From Edaphochlamys debaryana (Eukaryota; Chlorophyta; Chlorophyceae; Chlamydomonadales), in NCBI GenBank assembly GCA_016858145.1, contig JAEHOE010000003.1, positions 992,001 to 1,056,000 on the forward strand: DNA of 64,000 bases. The letters are read 5' to 3'. Made by a program: the position numbers and the translations under genes. Under the pieces are notes generated by a model. That model saw nothing but the letters and a program-made list of their open reading frames with translations. It did no database searches and was not told the DNA's origin. Below, piece after piece: positions 45,266 to 58,249 of this stretch. Every line of letters begins with the position of its first letter. The stretch's first letter is position 1.

Positions 45266-47126
45266 ATGTCGGCCATCAGCGACGTGCGCACAGAGCACCG
45301 CCAACTCACCGGACTCCCGGACGTACTTGAGGTCATGCTAAGCAACACCAAACCCTGCGAGGGTTGGGCTGGGCTGCGCGGCGCCAGTCGTAGCATGCGC
45401 GATGCTGTCGACCTCAACACCGAAAGCCTCACTATCAAGGTCACGCACCTGAAAGCCTACAGTTCTCGCAACATCACGATGCCCGAGCTCGTGGGGCGCC
45501 TGCTGTCGAGGGTGCCCCGAGTGCGGGCGCTGACCGTGGAAACTGTGGACGACGAGAACCCGTTGCTAAACCGCTTGCTCCAATACATCCGGGAGAGCAC
45601 GCTTCTGCCAGCAAGAGTACAGACGCTCACTGTTGCGCGGGGACGCTACAGTCTTCCCAACGCGCAGAACCTGGGAGTGCTCGCGGAGACGTTCCCGAAC
45701 GTCAGCGACTTCCGCTTCCTCACGGACGCTGGTGGCTGGCGCGGCAACACCCGAGGCGGCGACCTCTCCGCGGCCCTTGCATTGTGCTCGGGACGGCTGT
45801 GCAGCTTGACGCTGCCCAACATGGGGAGCCTTTGGGCCCTCGACGGACTCACCTTCCCCGCACTGACTCACCTCCACATCCGCGGACACTGCGGCGATCG
45901 CCACTGCACAATCTCCCTCGGCTCTCTACGAAGCATGCCCTGCCTCGAACACCTGGAGGCGCACAGCGAGGAGACTTGGTACCACAACAACCCGCCGGAC
46001 AACTCGGACGCACCGATGAAATCCCTGGCAGCGCTCCTCTGCGAGGAAGCCAAGGCGATGGCCCCTTCCCTCACCACCCTGGTCGTCAACGACGAAGTTG
46101 CCCTGCACTGGACCGCTGCTGGTCAGAACGACGCCGGGGGGGAACAATCGGCCACCCTGCTTTCGCGCATTCATATCCCATGGGCCGACCTTGACCGCGA
46201 TGACGATTCCTTATGGGCCGCGCTGGCCAACCTGGTCCGCGAAAATGGCGACGGCCACCCCAACCACCCGCCACCCACCTTCAGCATCGACCAGGTCACC
46301 ACGTACATGGCAGACGCCATCAACAGCCTACCCGCCCTCGGCAATCTGCGTTCCGTGTGCCGATCCTCGCCGCCCGCATCGGTCTTCGTTTTCAGGCCCA
46401 GACGACACGCCGTTCTGGGCGTCCTCGCGGCGACCGGCGTACCCAGCAGCCTCGAGTGGAGCACGGACTACCTGGAGAAGCGGTGCGTACACCACATCAG
46501 CGGCCTGGGAAGCCCCACGTGGGACGTTCACACACCGAGCGTCGCGGAGGCGGCTTACGGCCGGCTGTGCGCGGCTGTGCGCAAGCGGCTGATCAACACC
46601 CGCCAGGGTAGTCAGACTGTCGCCGGCGCGGTCACCATTGTCGTCGTCGGGAACGGAGCCGCACACAAATTCATTGACCCGGTTCAGACTTCCAGCCTGC
46701 ACTACGAACGAGACGGGAGGCTCTCCCAGCCCGCTCCGGCACTGCTCTATGTCGTGCGGCTGTTCAGTAAGGAGCTCTGCAGACGCCCCTCCAACGGCAG
46801 TCCATCAGCCGTCATGTATCTCCTGCAATGCTCCACGCCGGCCGCTGCAGAGCTGGTCCTCGCCGACCTCCACGCCCTGGCCTCGAGACGGCCCTCCAAA
46901 GCTACCATCCTTGCGAGCCCTCTCCCTTGGAGCGACATTATTGAACAGGTGAGCCAATACCGCACCTCGTATTAATTTCACACTGTCCCCATCGCCCGCG
47001 CTTACTCACTCCCCGCCTCTCGCGATGCACCTGCAGGCCCTTCTCCACGTCCTCGGCACCTGCAGCGGCAACGACCTCCTCTACCTTCTGGACAAGCTGC
47101 AACGGTCGGACCTCCTTCACCCGTGA
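45266..47126 (+). CDS. F-box/LRR-like protein, copy B
   Basis: Exons 45,266-46,948 and 47,037-47,126; about 590 aa. The 88-bp intron (GAACAG|GTGAGC to CTGCAG|GCC) is confirmed by the equivalent intron in copy A, and the last exon peptide (LLYLLDKLQR) matches LFILERLQR of copy A. The N-terminus LPDVLEVML followed by GLRGASRSMRDAV resembles an F-box. Repeated leucine-rich lines include VRALTVETV, LCSLTLPNMGSLWALDGLTF and LTHLHIRG. The start is the first ATG before the conserved F-box-like block. Likely a substrate adaptor of a ubiquitin ligase, but this rests on weak motif resemblance. Its partner upstream is a broken paralogue, so this may be the only intact copy in the window. Confidence 0.65.
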
Positions 47127-48562
47127 TGCCCTGCTCCGGATCTCGGGAACACATCGTCGGCACATTCATCCACACGGGGCCCCGCCACCCGCTAGCACAA
47201 CGTCCACCGACCGTTTGGTCGGCTTATGATGCTGCTTCATTATTTCATTATTGCTTTTCCTCTTTGTGCCAGACAGCGACAGACGCGCGGCGTCGTGGGT
47301 AGGGAACACAGACGATTTCATCACATTCCCAGGGCTTGGCGGGTGGATTGGCCGCGATTTTGTAGGGCCCCAACTCATCCACGGCGTTGGGTGCCCAGAC
47401 CACAGAGGGGGGGGGGGGGGCACAGACGATTTACACACATTCAGGGGGCATTCGGGCGCATTTATGCACGTTCGCCAGCAAGTGGTTTGGATTGACCGCG
47501 AGTTTGAAGGGCCCTAACAAGTTCACGGCCTTGAGTGTCCGGACCGACTGCCGCTCCTGTAACGTTACTTGCTCATCGCGACTGGCCCAGTGCATGGATA
47601 TGGCCAAGGGACCACCTGGCTTCAGCCCGCCTGCATTGGGGACTGTCGACGGGCGTTGGCCGGGAACACACTTCCGGTGCCGGTATTCTTGCCACTCTCC
47701 AGCGCAAGGGTGCCACCACCACCCCCATTGTCAAGGGACCACCTCAGCACGGGCTACACGGGCCGAGCTACGGTCCTCCTGGCTACCAGCCTTGTTCGGT
47801 GGGTCCACGCCAAGGAGTTGTCGGGGGGTTCGGCCCTGTATAGCGCCGCAGAGTGCCCGCGTTTGGCCTCAGTTCCCTGGGCGCCCCCACCCCTGGGCGC
47901 CCCCACCCCCATCCGCCTGTGTAATCTGTCTCTCTCCCTGGGCCTCTGCCAGGACGGCCAGGACGGGGGTCAGGCAATGGCTGGATCTCACTGTACCATC
48001 CTCTGCCCTTAGTGGACCCCATGTGTCAAGGGCATCGTTGACTGAAATCTGGGTGCAAGCTGTCAACTACTGAACGCCGCGCCGCAAAGGGCGGGTCATT
48101 CGCGCGGAAACCGTCTTGTCTCGTACACGTTTCCGCCCGACCGCCCGACTGAGCGCCGAGCTACTTTCCTCCATGACGACTCTGTAATAGATAGACTCCT
48201 TGCACGAACCCTCCTGCACGCCAAACGCCATCAGGCTCTATAGTCCATAAGTTGCCCGCTATGAGAACTACTAGGACAGTACCAAGCGCCTGATACGTGT
48301 CAACGATGTAAGGCTATGTAGATTTGGTATCGATGAGGTTCAAGCCGGAAAGGAGTGGACATATCGGCAATGCAATGCGTGACGCGCTGGCTGGAACTGT
48401 CCGCGCAGGCGCTCTGTGCGACGTCTCCTGCAGGTTCAAACTGACTGCGATGTTGATCGGCGGCAAAACGCAGCTAGCATCCCAACGAGCGGCACATCTG
48501 GACATACGCTTGGAAGCACAACCGGGCTGCCTCAGTACGTTGAGGCCAGCCATGAAAGTGAA
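47127..48562. other. Intergenic stretch before kinase copy 2
   Basis: No supported gene. It contains a G-run at about 47,405-47,420, two near-identical phrases around CACAGACGATTT (about 47,307 and 47,421) and GGGCGCCCCCACCCC doublets at about 47,880-47,910. A related CCCCCACCCC(AT)CAGCCTGTGTAAT phrase recurs near 57,490. The last few hundred bases presumably hold the promoter of kinase copy 2. Confidence 0.4.
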
Positions 48563-51500
48563 ATGAAAGGAGGTATGGAAGGCGTTTTGGTTGGTGGTGC
48601 TAGTACGCAAGCATGTGCTGGCGCGGCGTGCGAAGCTGATGCCAAGCCCAGAAACGAGCAGCCAGCTGCATCGGTGGTGATCGATACGAACCATGAGGCA
48701 TCGAGTTGCCTGACAGCCGCACGGCCTGCAAAGCGCGTGACCACGACGGGCCTCGCCCAGCCGGGGTCGCACAACTGCTCCGCGCTCAAGGCGAGTGCAA
48801 GAATTCTATGAAACCACCACCAGCCAGGGGACACGTGACGGGCCGCACGAGGTCAGGGTGGAGGACCCTTCGGCAAGCTAGGGGGTCTCACCTTGTTCCC
48901 GCCAATTGGGACGGGAAGGGCGCTGCCGCTGTGATGCCAAGAGCGCACCCTCCCCGGTTCCGCTGCCCCCCCCCCCAGGAGCTGTGGGACGTTGTCCGTC
49001 TGTACCCTGTTGCCACGCTGTGCCCCCCGCTGCTGTGCTTCGTGCTGCTGGCGGCGCTGGGGCTGTGGGGGGCCGTGGCGGGGGCGCAGGTGGGGGGGGC
49101 GGGGAAGGGCGGGGGGAGGGGGCGGGGGCACGCGTGGGGAGGGAGGCTCGCCAGGGGCACGTCAGGCCCTCGTCAGGCCCTCTCGTTATCCCCTAAAACC
49201 CTTTCTCCCCCCCTCCCCCCCCCCAGGCCGCCGCCCAGCAGCGCATGGACGGCACTCGCTCCCAGGCGGTGGACGCAGCCACGGGCTTCCAGGTGGGGGG
49301 GGGGGGGGGGGTTGGGGGGGGGGGAGGGGGGGACAGAATGGGAGGACGGCGAGTGCAATGTGCCGCAACCTGGTTCTGTCCTTCTGCCTGCCCTCCACCG
49401 GCCTGCCCTTGTAGATCCAACTCCAGCAGTCGTACACGCCAGGGGTCACGTTCCAGGTAGGGCCTGCCCGCCGACAGGGGGGAAGGGGGACGTGTCGCAT
49501 CATTGGCAGCAGATGGAGCAGCAGGGGCTGAGGCAGGTGAGGCCCCACACTGGCGGAGTGGGCGCCCGCCGCTCGAGCGCCCTGTGGTTCGCTGGCGCCT
49601 AGGCAGCGGCTGCGGCTGCGGCTGCGGCTGCGGGCCCGGGTCCGGCTTTGGAGGGAGAAACAAGGGAGAGCGAGGGAGTGCTGACGCGGGTCACCGGCCG
49701 CACGCACCCCGGTTCCCTGTTGCCCCGAGCCACGTCACCACAACCCACCACACCACCCAGCGCCCCTTCCAAAACCCGCCCTTTCCAACCCACCCCTCGC
49801 CCCGGCCCGGCCCTCAGCTCTTGGTGAAACAGCGGCCCGATCTCGGCTACTGGGTTGAGCACTTCAATGCCACCGCCCAGGAGCTGCTGACGCGGGTGAG
49901 GGAGGGGCGGGGCGGACACGGCGTGCCCTCGGGTGAGAGAGGGGCGGCGGGATGCGAACACATCTGCCACGAGCGAGCTGGGCGTGCGCCCGAGACCGAC
50001 CGGAGCGGTTGGCCCGGATCTGGGGTTCCTAGTGTCAGACTGGATGGGGTCCGTGGGGGCCCAGGGGTCGAGGACAGACCGGGGCCCGATGCCCGGAAGT
50101 GAACACAGCAGCCTGAAGCGGCCTTGGCCAGGAAGTGCACCCCAGGCATCCAACAGCCCGATCCCAATTCCCTACCCCTGCCCGCACTCCTCTCAGGTGC
50201 CGAACGGATCCCTCTGGAATCTGCAGCTGCAGCCCTTCGCGCAGGTGAGTGCGCTAGACAGCTGTTGAGCCTACCGACGATGTTGCAACTTGTAAGACGC
50301 ATTGCTGAGGGGAATGCGCTCTGCCCGTGCCTCCTCTACGTGAGCCACAGGTCCTGCAGATCCACCCCACGCGGCCCGAGGACATGGGGCAGTTAGTCCC
50401 AGCACGGGACCTGCTGGGAGGTGCGTCCGTACACAACCGCACCGCTGGGCGCCCACGGGCTGGCCTCGCCTGCTGGCCCAGGCCCTCTTAATCGCCGACG
50501 CTGCCGAGGGCAGGGGGTGATGTGCTCATTCCCATCTGGGGACGAGCGCGTGATGACCGAATCGTGCCCAACCTGGTCTGGTTGTAAGGGCGCATGAGCA
50601 GAGCTTCCTGCCAACCGACAACATGTGCACATCGCGCACTTTCGTCCGTTGCGCAGACCCGGCGCGGCGGGGCGACGTGCTGAAGGCGATCACGACGGGT
50701 GCTCCCGCAGTCAATGGGCCGCTCGTCACCGCGCAAGGTGGGTCCGACGGGGGCCGGCGGGACCGCAGCCACGCCGGCAGCCCTGCGGCGGGCCTCGCAC
50801 TGAGCCTGGCGTTTCTGCCAGAGCTTCTACCTTTCTACCCAGGCTCGGCCTCCAACGCAAGGGCTTGTAATAGCGCTCTTGCAATGCTTGCTTTGCTGTC
50901 CTGTGTGCAGGCTTCATGGGAGCGTTCATCCGGTATCCGATCTTTGCGGGTGAGGCACACAGCCCTGGAAGGCGTTGATGGCAGATAGACGCCAGGGTGC
51001 TCATGCCCCCATGCGTAGCCTTGCTAGCGTTTTGCGTGACCTCTCTTTGCCCCTTCTCCCCTTGTGGCCGCGCCGCTCCTACCTTCGTAGACAACGTCGA
51101 TGAAGGTGGGGCCGGGTGGAGGGCCGAGGGGGCTGCTTTGTAGTCGTTGGAAGCGGTGGAGGTTGTTGGCCTTCCGCCCGCCGGGAAGGGCCCCTGCCAC
51201 CGCAAGCCCACCCGTGACTCAGCTTGTGTCGTCCCAAACTGCCCTCCTCAACCGCAGATGAGACTTTTGGCTTCAGGTGTGTGCTGTACGCCCACAGCCG
51301 GGGCGGGGAGGGCGGAGCTGTGTCAGACCGGCAGCCCCTGATAGAGGGCTAGCGTCTTGCTTGGGGGAGCCTAGGGGAATAAGACTAGGCAAGCCACGTC
51401 GCCTGTGGGCCCTGTGTCTGGCCCCAATGGCCCACCAAGCCGCTTCCACACCTGCGCTGCTCCTCTTCTGCCCATGGTGAGATCCCCTCGCCCCCTCCCT

Positions 51501-54500
51501 GTCCCCCGCCCTTGCCTCCCGCCCTCCCCAATCCCCAGGTACCGCGAGAACGCCACCGCGCTCCCCTACTCGCAGCTGCCCGCCTCCGTGCGCGGATGCG
51601 CCGTGTGCTACAACGCCACCACGCGCACCAAGTGGTGGGTGGGGCGCACTGGGGTGGGGGGTGGGGGAGCGGACTCACACGGGCACGGCCACCTCCTGGG
51701 GGCATGCAGAGCACAAGAATTGCATCGGCATGAAACCCTGCAGCCCTGTAACGGGCAATTGAAGCACGATGCATGAGTATCAGAGAGGATCCGAGAGGAT
51801 TGCTGATGTTGGCTGCTGCAGCTCGCTGAGTTTTGTAGCCCCTGAAAGCACTGCCAACCCCACGCTCTTGTTGCGAGCTTCATTAACCCACTGCCAACCC
51901 CACATTCTGTTCGCCCAGGTGGGGCCTGCTGACGGCGGCCGTCAACCTGGACGCGGTGAGCGGGGGCCCGGGGCCATGGGGAAGCCACGGGCCGGAGTCC
52001 GGTCCGGTCCGGTCCGGGCCCAGGGACAGGCGCCCCCTGCAGCTTAACCCACCTCCCGCCCACGTGACTGCCCCGCACGGCAGGTCACCAGGGGCCAAGA
52101 CGCCTACCTGAGTCAACTGAGGAGCCGGGTGAGGACGGAGCGGCGGGAAGGAGGAGGGAACACGGCAGGACGGCGGGTGCCGGGCTTTGTTTAGCAACAC
52201 TGGGCTGCAACCTCCGCGTACCGATATCCTCATGAGCGCCGACGTACGGGCGTACGGCATTTAATGCAGGGCAATCACTACGAGCTCGTACGGCGAATCA
52301 ACGCCACGGCCGAGCAGCTGATCGCTCGTGTTGGCGCTACGGCGTCCCTGCGCGGCAGCGGCGCGGTGGAGGTGGACTTCCGAGTGCTCGACAGCACTTG
52401 GACCATGCGGGTGGGTGCCTCGAAAGACCTGACGACTATGTTGCTTAGACTCCCCACCGGTGACCCAGGCTCTGACAGTGTCTTCTTGCTCATTTGTGCT
52501 GCCCTTCGCTCTCCTCCCACAGGTGGTGCCCTCTGACGGCTTCCAGCCCTCCTGGCGCGGCCCCGTGATCGCTGCCGTGGTGGTGGTGTCCCTGCTCGTG
52601 GCCGCACTGCTGTTCGTGGCGCTGGCCTTCTTCAAGCGGCAGAGGCTGCTGCTGCAGGAGACGGTGGTGGGTGCATGGTGCACCGGGGAAGGGGGAGGGA
52701 GAGGGATGGGCACACGGAGCCTCCGTGTGAAGCTGAGCTTGGCGTGCTTGCCACGAGGAAAGCGGCGTTTCCCGACTGACCTTCAACCTGCCCTGCCCCT
52801 GTGCCCCAGGCCGCCCTTGAGTCCCTGGCGGAGACCACTCAGCGCCTGGAGCAGGAGAAGGTGCGAAGCCGTTTGTAGTACAGCTCGGTCCTCAAGCAAA
52901 GCCCCACGCGCGCCACACCCGCGCCCCCCGCCCCCCTCCCCCCACGCAGGAGCGCATGGACGTACTGCTTGCTCGGCAGTACGACCTGTTGGCCTGCCTG
53001 GAAGCCAACGGCCGGGGCAAGCGCCACAAGCCGTTGCAGCGCAGCAACTCGCAGGCAAACATGCTGTGTGAGCTCTGGCTCGGGCAGCGGGTCGAGGGGC
53101 ATAGTAGCTGAGCTCTGGCTGGAGGCCCTTTCGTCAGCTTCAGCTACCCTGGGAGCACTAACCGGCTGCCCTCGCTCGCTTATCCCCTTATCAGTGCGCA
53201 TCGAAGAGGCGCGAGCTTCCCTTAATCATGCCAAGACTACTTCAACTGACGAGCCGATCCAGGTGTTCGAGTTGCTGGGGCAAGGCGCGGTGAGCGGTGA
53301 AGGGCTGGGGTCTTGGGCTACTTGGGTGACTTGGGCATAGCATCCTCCAGCGTGGCACCCCATGACCCCATGACCCCAGTCGGATCTTCGCGGGGGAGCT
53401 TGGGGCTTTGGGGGCGCGGCCTCTGAGCCGACGCGTGAGCGGCCGGGGATGCAAGGATACAGCCCTTCATCGTGAGCTGGTCATTGCAGTTTAGACATCC
53501 CAGCACGGCTCTGTGGTTGGTTCCACCCTATTTTGCCCTCTCCTTTCCTTCCCTTTTCAGTTCGGCAAGGTCCAGAAGGGCCTGTGGCGCGGCACGGTGG
53601 TTGCCGTGAAGACCATGATCCTGCCCGCCAACATGACGGGGCAGCAGAAGCGCGAGAAGATGGCGGTCATGGAGGCGGCCATCAGCAGCTCACTGGTGCA
53701 CCCCAACATCGTCACCACCTACACCTACTTCATCAGGCCATACCACGAGCCCACGCACGAGGGCGTACAGAACATGCTGACACACGGCGAGGGCACTCCT
53801 CGCAAAACCACGTGGGTCAAGGGAAGGGCACTTCCCGCATGCACAGCTTGCCCGGCTGCGGTTGATACTGGGGCGCAAGGAAACCCCTGCCGGGTAGCTG
53901 CCTGCGCCCAAAGGATCCCTACCCGAACTATGCTTCATGATATCATAATAGCGAACTGCTTTACTGAAATCCAGCCCCCCTTGCTGTTGGATGCTACCCA
54001 CAGAGCTGCGGGCGAGGGCCGGGGTGTGGAGGACGGGGGGAGCGAAGGGCTAGGGTCGCTGGACGAGAGCGGTTCCGACGAGGCAGCGATCCACAGCTTC
54101 GAGGTGCGTGTGCGGGGGGGGGCCCTGTAGATTCCCTCACGTGGGTACCCAAAGACGGGCTCTCGTCACCTCACACAGCGCTGGTACCTATCCCCCGCCC
54201 CCAGGTCCGTCTGGTCCTCGAGTTCTGCGACAAGGGCTCGCTCAAGGACGCACTGGACCAACACGCGTTCATGCAGGGTGAGGGGCGCGAGAGGCAGACC
54301 TAACGCAACGACACGGGCGCAGATCTCTGCTGCGTTGGGCCTGTACGGCAGAGCTACTTGCCGCTCCTGTTCCCCCCCATTCCGGAGGCGGTCTGGCGGA
54401 GAACCCCCCATAATGCCTTGAACCGCTTTGACGTCGACCCGTTAACTCCCGCTCACCTGCAGCCGGCGTGCTAAACATGCCAGCTATCCTTGACACTGCT

Positions 54501-56004
54501 GCGGACATCGCCAAGGCCATGGTCCATATGCACGCAGCCAGCGTGCTGCACTCGGGTGGGTGACACCCCTGGCAGGCCAAATGCTCTCTAGCTCTTATAG
54601 TGCAGAAGGCCTGATATCCTTCTATCCTCCCGCAGACCTCAAGGCGCGCAACATCATGCTGAAAAGCGGGGGCACCGGTGGGCGCGGCGTGGTGGCCAAG
54701 GTGGCTGACTTTGGCCTCAGCACGCGCATGGAGCACCAGGAGACGCACCTCAGCAGCTGCTTCCAGGGCACCCTGACCCACATGGCCCCGGAGGTCATGC
54801 TCGAGGGGCGCATCAGCAAGGCCGCGGACGTGTACTCGGTGAGACGACGGGGCTGGGCGCTGCGATAGAGAGTGCAGACCTGTGAGCTCGACGGGGCCCA
54901 ATGGACAGCACCGCCTCTGTTGCCCCCGGCCCATGCCCCCGGCCCCCCAGTTTGGCATTCTGATGTGGGAGCTGTTTTGCGCCAGCGACCCCTTCGCCGG
55001 CGTGCCCCGGGCGCACATGGGACACGCCATCACCAAGGAGAACCGGCGGCCCAAGTTCCCGCCGTTCGCTCCGAGGGACTACGTGGCCCTCGCCTCCCAA
55101 TGCTGGCACCCGGACGCCTCCCAGCGGCCCACGTTCGAGGCGATTCTATCGGAGCTGACGCGGATGCGCGAAGAGCTGGGGGGCGACACGCCCCAGCTCG
55201 TCATCCTGCCGCCCAAGCCCGCATCAGCTAACTGCAGCAGAAGCAATAGCTTCAGAGTGCCTGCGGGAGGCAGCTTTAGCCGCTGCGACACGGATGGCCC
55301 GACGCCCTTGCTAGGCAGTCCGGCGGGCAACGGAGAGGGCGGTCAAGGCGCAGCCAGTCTAGCCAGCGGAACGCCCATGCAACTCTACGTCGCAGGTGGG
55401 AAGGGACACCGAAGAGGAGGAAGACTTCGCTTCACACGGCCTGCTTTCATAACCTTGCTTGGGTGGGCTAGTCACGGACTGCTGGGCTTACAATACAAGC
55501 CCAGAACCACCCTGCCCCATGTCCCATGTCCCCGCGCGTCCCACCCCCGCAGGCATCGTCATCGGAGACTCGACAGCCGGCGACTCGGCCGCAGGTGGAA
55601 CAGACGCTCCGGATGCCGACGCCGCAACCGGCGGCGGGAGTGCGGGCGGCGGCCTGGCGGCCCTGGGCAGTCTGGGCCTACTGCCCGGGCAGGGCCTGGG
55701 CCACAGCGCCGTGGCGGCCCGGGCCATGCTCAAGAAGGCCCTCACGCAGCGCCACTTCCGAAAGATGGGGCTGCGCATGGGCGGATCGTTCACCTCTGGC
55801 AGCAGCTGGTCAGGGCTTATGAGTCCGCTGGCGCCCCTGCCAGCCCTGATTGAGGAGCATGAGAAGGCCGAGGAGTCGGACCTGCTGCCGAAGCTGGCGA
55901 GCGCGCCCACCACCGGGGGCCAGGGGCTCGCAGCAGCTGATGTCGGTGACGGAGGGGGAGCCTGGCAGCCGTCCGCAGCAGACCTGCTCCTGGCCACTAC
56001 CTAA
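48563..56004 (+). CDS. CHASE-domain receptor protein kinase (TKL type), copy 2
   Basis: Exons: 48563-48790, 48979-49089, 49227-49292, 49415-49456, 49818-49895, 50197-50244, 50351-50420, 50657-50737, 50911-50949, 51091-51105, 51258-51276, 51539-51634, 51919-51955, 52084-52128, 52270-52410, 52523-52666, 52810-52860, 52950-53067, 53195-53289, 53561-53811, 54004-54103, 54205-54277, 54463-54555, 54636-54838, 54951-55395, 55553-56004; about 1046 aa. Same domain order as copy 1 and nearly the same exon lengths; the second membrane exon looks identical to copy 1. Motifs: GQGAFG, VAVK, HSDLKARN, DFG, APE. Two oddities are an extra intron at 50,245-50,350 and a GC donor for intron 1 (AAG|GCGAGT). ATG at 48,563 aligns with copy 1. 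The exon 20 donor (53,811) is chosen on phase and is tentative; the frame is also open straight through the following intron. Confidence 0.85.
49296..49337 (+). repeat. Long poly-G tract in kinase copy 2 intron
   Basis: Nearly uninterrupted G runs directly after the exon 3 donor, broken only by TT and A. The tract could form G-quadruplex and is also a place where assembly length errors are likely. Confidence 0.8.
49607..49640 (+). repeat. (GGCTGC)n microsatellite
   Basis: Several perfect GGCTGC hexamers within an intron of kinase copy 2. Confidence 0.85.
50245..50350 (+). other. Private intron of kinase copy 2
   Basis: Copies 1 and 3 read straight through the codons for Phe-Ala-Gln-(Ile/Val)-(Met)-Gln at this point. 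Copy 2 has GCGCAG|GTGAGT...GCCACAG|GTCCTGCAG, a 106-bp GT-AG intron in phase 0. Flanking exons of 48 and 70 nt add up to the 118 nt of the single exon in both paralogues. Confidence 0.85.
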
Positions 56005-58249
56005 ATAGGATATCCTTGCTAGCGTGGGTTTGCACTTTCATATGTATGTTTGCTTGATTACGGCGGGGCACGTGAAGTCAGGGCCCCTGGCGTGTATGGA
56101 CGCACATGGGGGGCGCAGTCACACCGTGCGCGCTTGGGCACCCGACTGCTGCTGGGGCAGATGGAGACGGGGGCTTCACTGAGCATGGCACCACGCACTG
56201 ACGAAGACGAGGAAAGGATTTCTCACGCACGCACGCCAGGGCTGCGGTAGCCCCGCAAGGCCGGCGATGGGCATGGCAGGAGACATTGAGATATCTCGGG
56301 TGTGCATGGTTTATTGAGTACTTGCCGGTTCGGTGGTTCGTTCGAAGGTTACCTCTGATCAAGAATAGGCGGAAGTCCTAACATGTTTCATGGCGCTTGG
56401 TACTCGTCATGTTGAGCGCCCACACGTCGCCACCCCCGCAGAAGGGCAGGCAGGGCCCACGGAGTCCTTTGCTTGTTCCCCGCACGGGTGACGCGCAGGC
56501 CTGTGCAGTTGTTCTTAGGGCTGTGCTCGTTAAACTGGTGGGAGGTTGATGGGAGGTGGGGGGGGGGGGCGGTCGGTGGAGGCGGTGGTCTGGAAGAGTG
56601 GGATGAGGGGCGCGGCACGACGGTGTGCTCTTACTTCATGTTCACGGTCATGTTCGTAATGCAGCTAGCCAGGGGCCACCTTCGCCCGCTTCAAGAGATA
56701 TGGTTATTGGTACATGGCTACATGCATGTTGGTGAGATGAGGCGAGATGCTCGGGCACGTGGATGTGGTGTGGTATGGCTGAAACTCATGGCAGTTCATG
56801 TCACAGTTCGGGCTGTTGATACGGATAGGGGTAGGGCTCTCCCTGTCTATCCGGCTTATCGAAGGTGCAGGAGCTCTACAGGGGTTACATGAGCAAGGAC
56901 TACGGAGCATGCAGCAGGGGTGTGGGCTCGGCAGCAGGTTTGCTGTGGTGTACTGGGGCTGGCGGTACGCTGGAGGGCGAAAGGGGGAGCGGGAGAGGTA
57001 GGGGGGAAGGGGTGCAAGGGGAGGTTCTGTGCTCGCAGGGGCCGTGCAGCGTAGTCCGGACGACGACGGGGGATGCAGCTGAACGCGATGATGTAGCCGC
57101 TGCCGCAACGCGAGAGAAGAAGGCGGGGTGCCAGCAATGCGCATCGCCGAGGCAGGGGCTAACCTAGGGGCAGCCGCGCGCGCAAACGGTACTTTCCTGG
57201 CTCCTGGTGTCCTGGTGCGAGGTGAGGGCATGAGGGCAGTCAGCCGTCCACGTGAGAGTGAAGGACGCAGGGCAGTGCGGGTGCACAACACCTGAGCAAG
57301 TCCCAAAGATGCTGCGAAAGTCGTGAGGCTGATCCCTCGCCGTCAGCCTGTCTACAACTCTTTCTCTCTCTTCTGGGGGGGCTACTATTCATCCTGTGCG
57401 GAATCGGGCCGGCGCGGCGGTGCTGTGGAGGCACGCACCCGCTCATACGCTTCTCTCCCCGCCTCCCCTACTTAGCTGCGTGCCTGGACGCCCCCACCCC
57501 ATCAGCCTGTGTAATATCTCTCGCTCTCCCCCACCGGTCACCGCAAGGTAGGAGCGGGAACATGAGCAATGTGTCAACCGCCGGCAGAACAACAGGATGG
57601 AGGAGGAAAGGTTGTTGTCCGCTGCTAGCAATGGTCTCTCTCTCTGGTACCCCGCGTCACTCCATTCATGTGCGGGCATGCCGAGAAACTGCCCTCGAAA
57701 CCGGTCGGGCGGACGCCAGGCGACGGTGTACATCTGAAGCGAGACTCCCAGTTCATGGCCGTGACGCTTTGCTGGTGCCACGCGAGGTGCGGGGCGACTT
57801 ACATCTCCTGCGTTTTGGTTACCTGAGGCGCGACAGCGCTCTAGGTACAGTATTGGACTATGAAGAGTGGCTGGGTGGGAGAGTTGACGCGGAAACCGGC
57901 TTCTTCAAGGCGCGCGGTCTGAGGCATCGCATCACATGGCGGAGCTCAGCGCTCAGACCGCTCCGGGTGGCCACACCTTGGAGGCATTGAGCTTGAAGCA
58001 TTGAACGCTGTGGTGTACTCATCAACGCTCGACTACGCCTCTTGTTTCGCCTGCTCGCTTAAGCTTAGGCCGCGCACCTTCTGCCAGGGAGCTCTGCCAA
58101 GCATCCCTGTTCCTGACTGATACACAATGCCACCAAAAGCGCTGCTGCAACCCCTCGCGGCACCCCCAGGTCACTGCAATTGGCTTGTGCAGTGCTGAGG
58201 CTGAACCTCGTGAAATTGAGCACCACGGCTGTGGCGTCAGCCTTAGAGG
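56005..58249. other. Intergenic stretch between kinase copies 2 and 3
   Basis: Probably the 3' UTR of copy 2 and promoter of copy 3. A plus-strand frame at 57,562-57,990 starting with ATG has no recognisable domain and is not called. Purine-rich and G-run sequence lies around 56,550-56,620. Confidence 0.4.

Noticed and set aside
11784..47130. LTR retrotransposon or DDE transposon explanation for the inserted block
   Set aside because: No reverse transcriptase, integrase or long terminal repeats were seen. The replication proteins are HUH Rep and PIF1-like helicase.
57562..57990. ATG-led 142-codon frame between kinase copies 2 and 3
   Set aside because: No recognisable motif, no homologous frame beside copies 1 or 2, and it lies in an intergenic stretch with competing frames.
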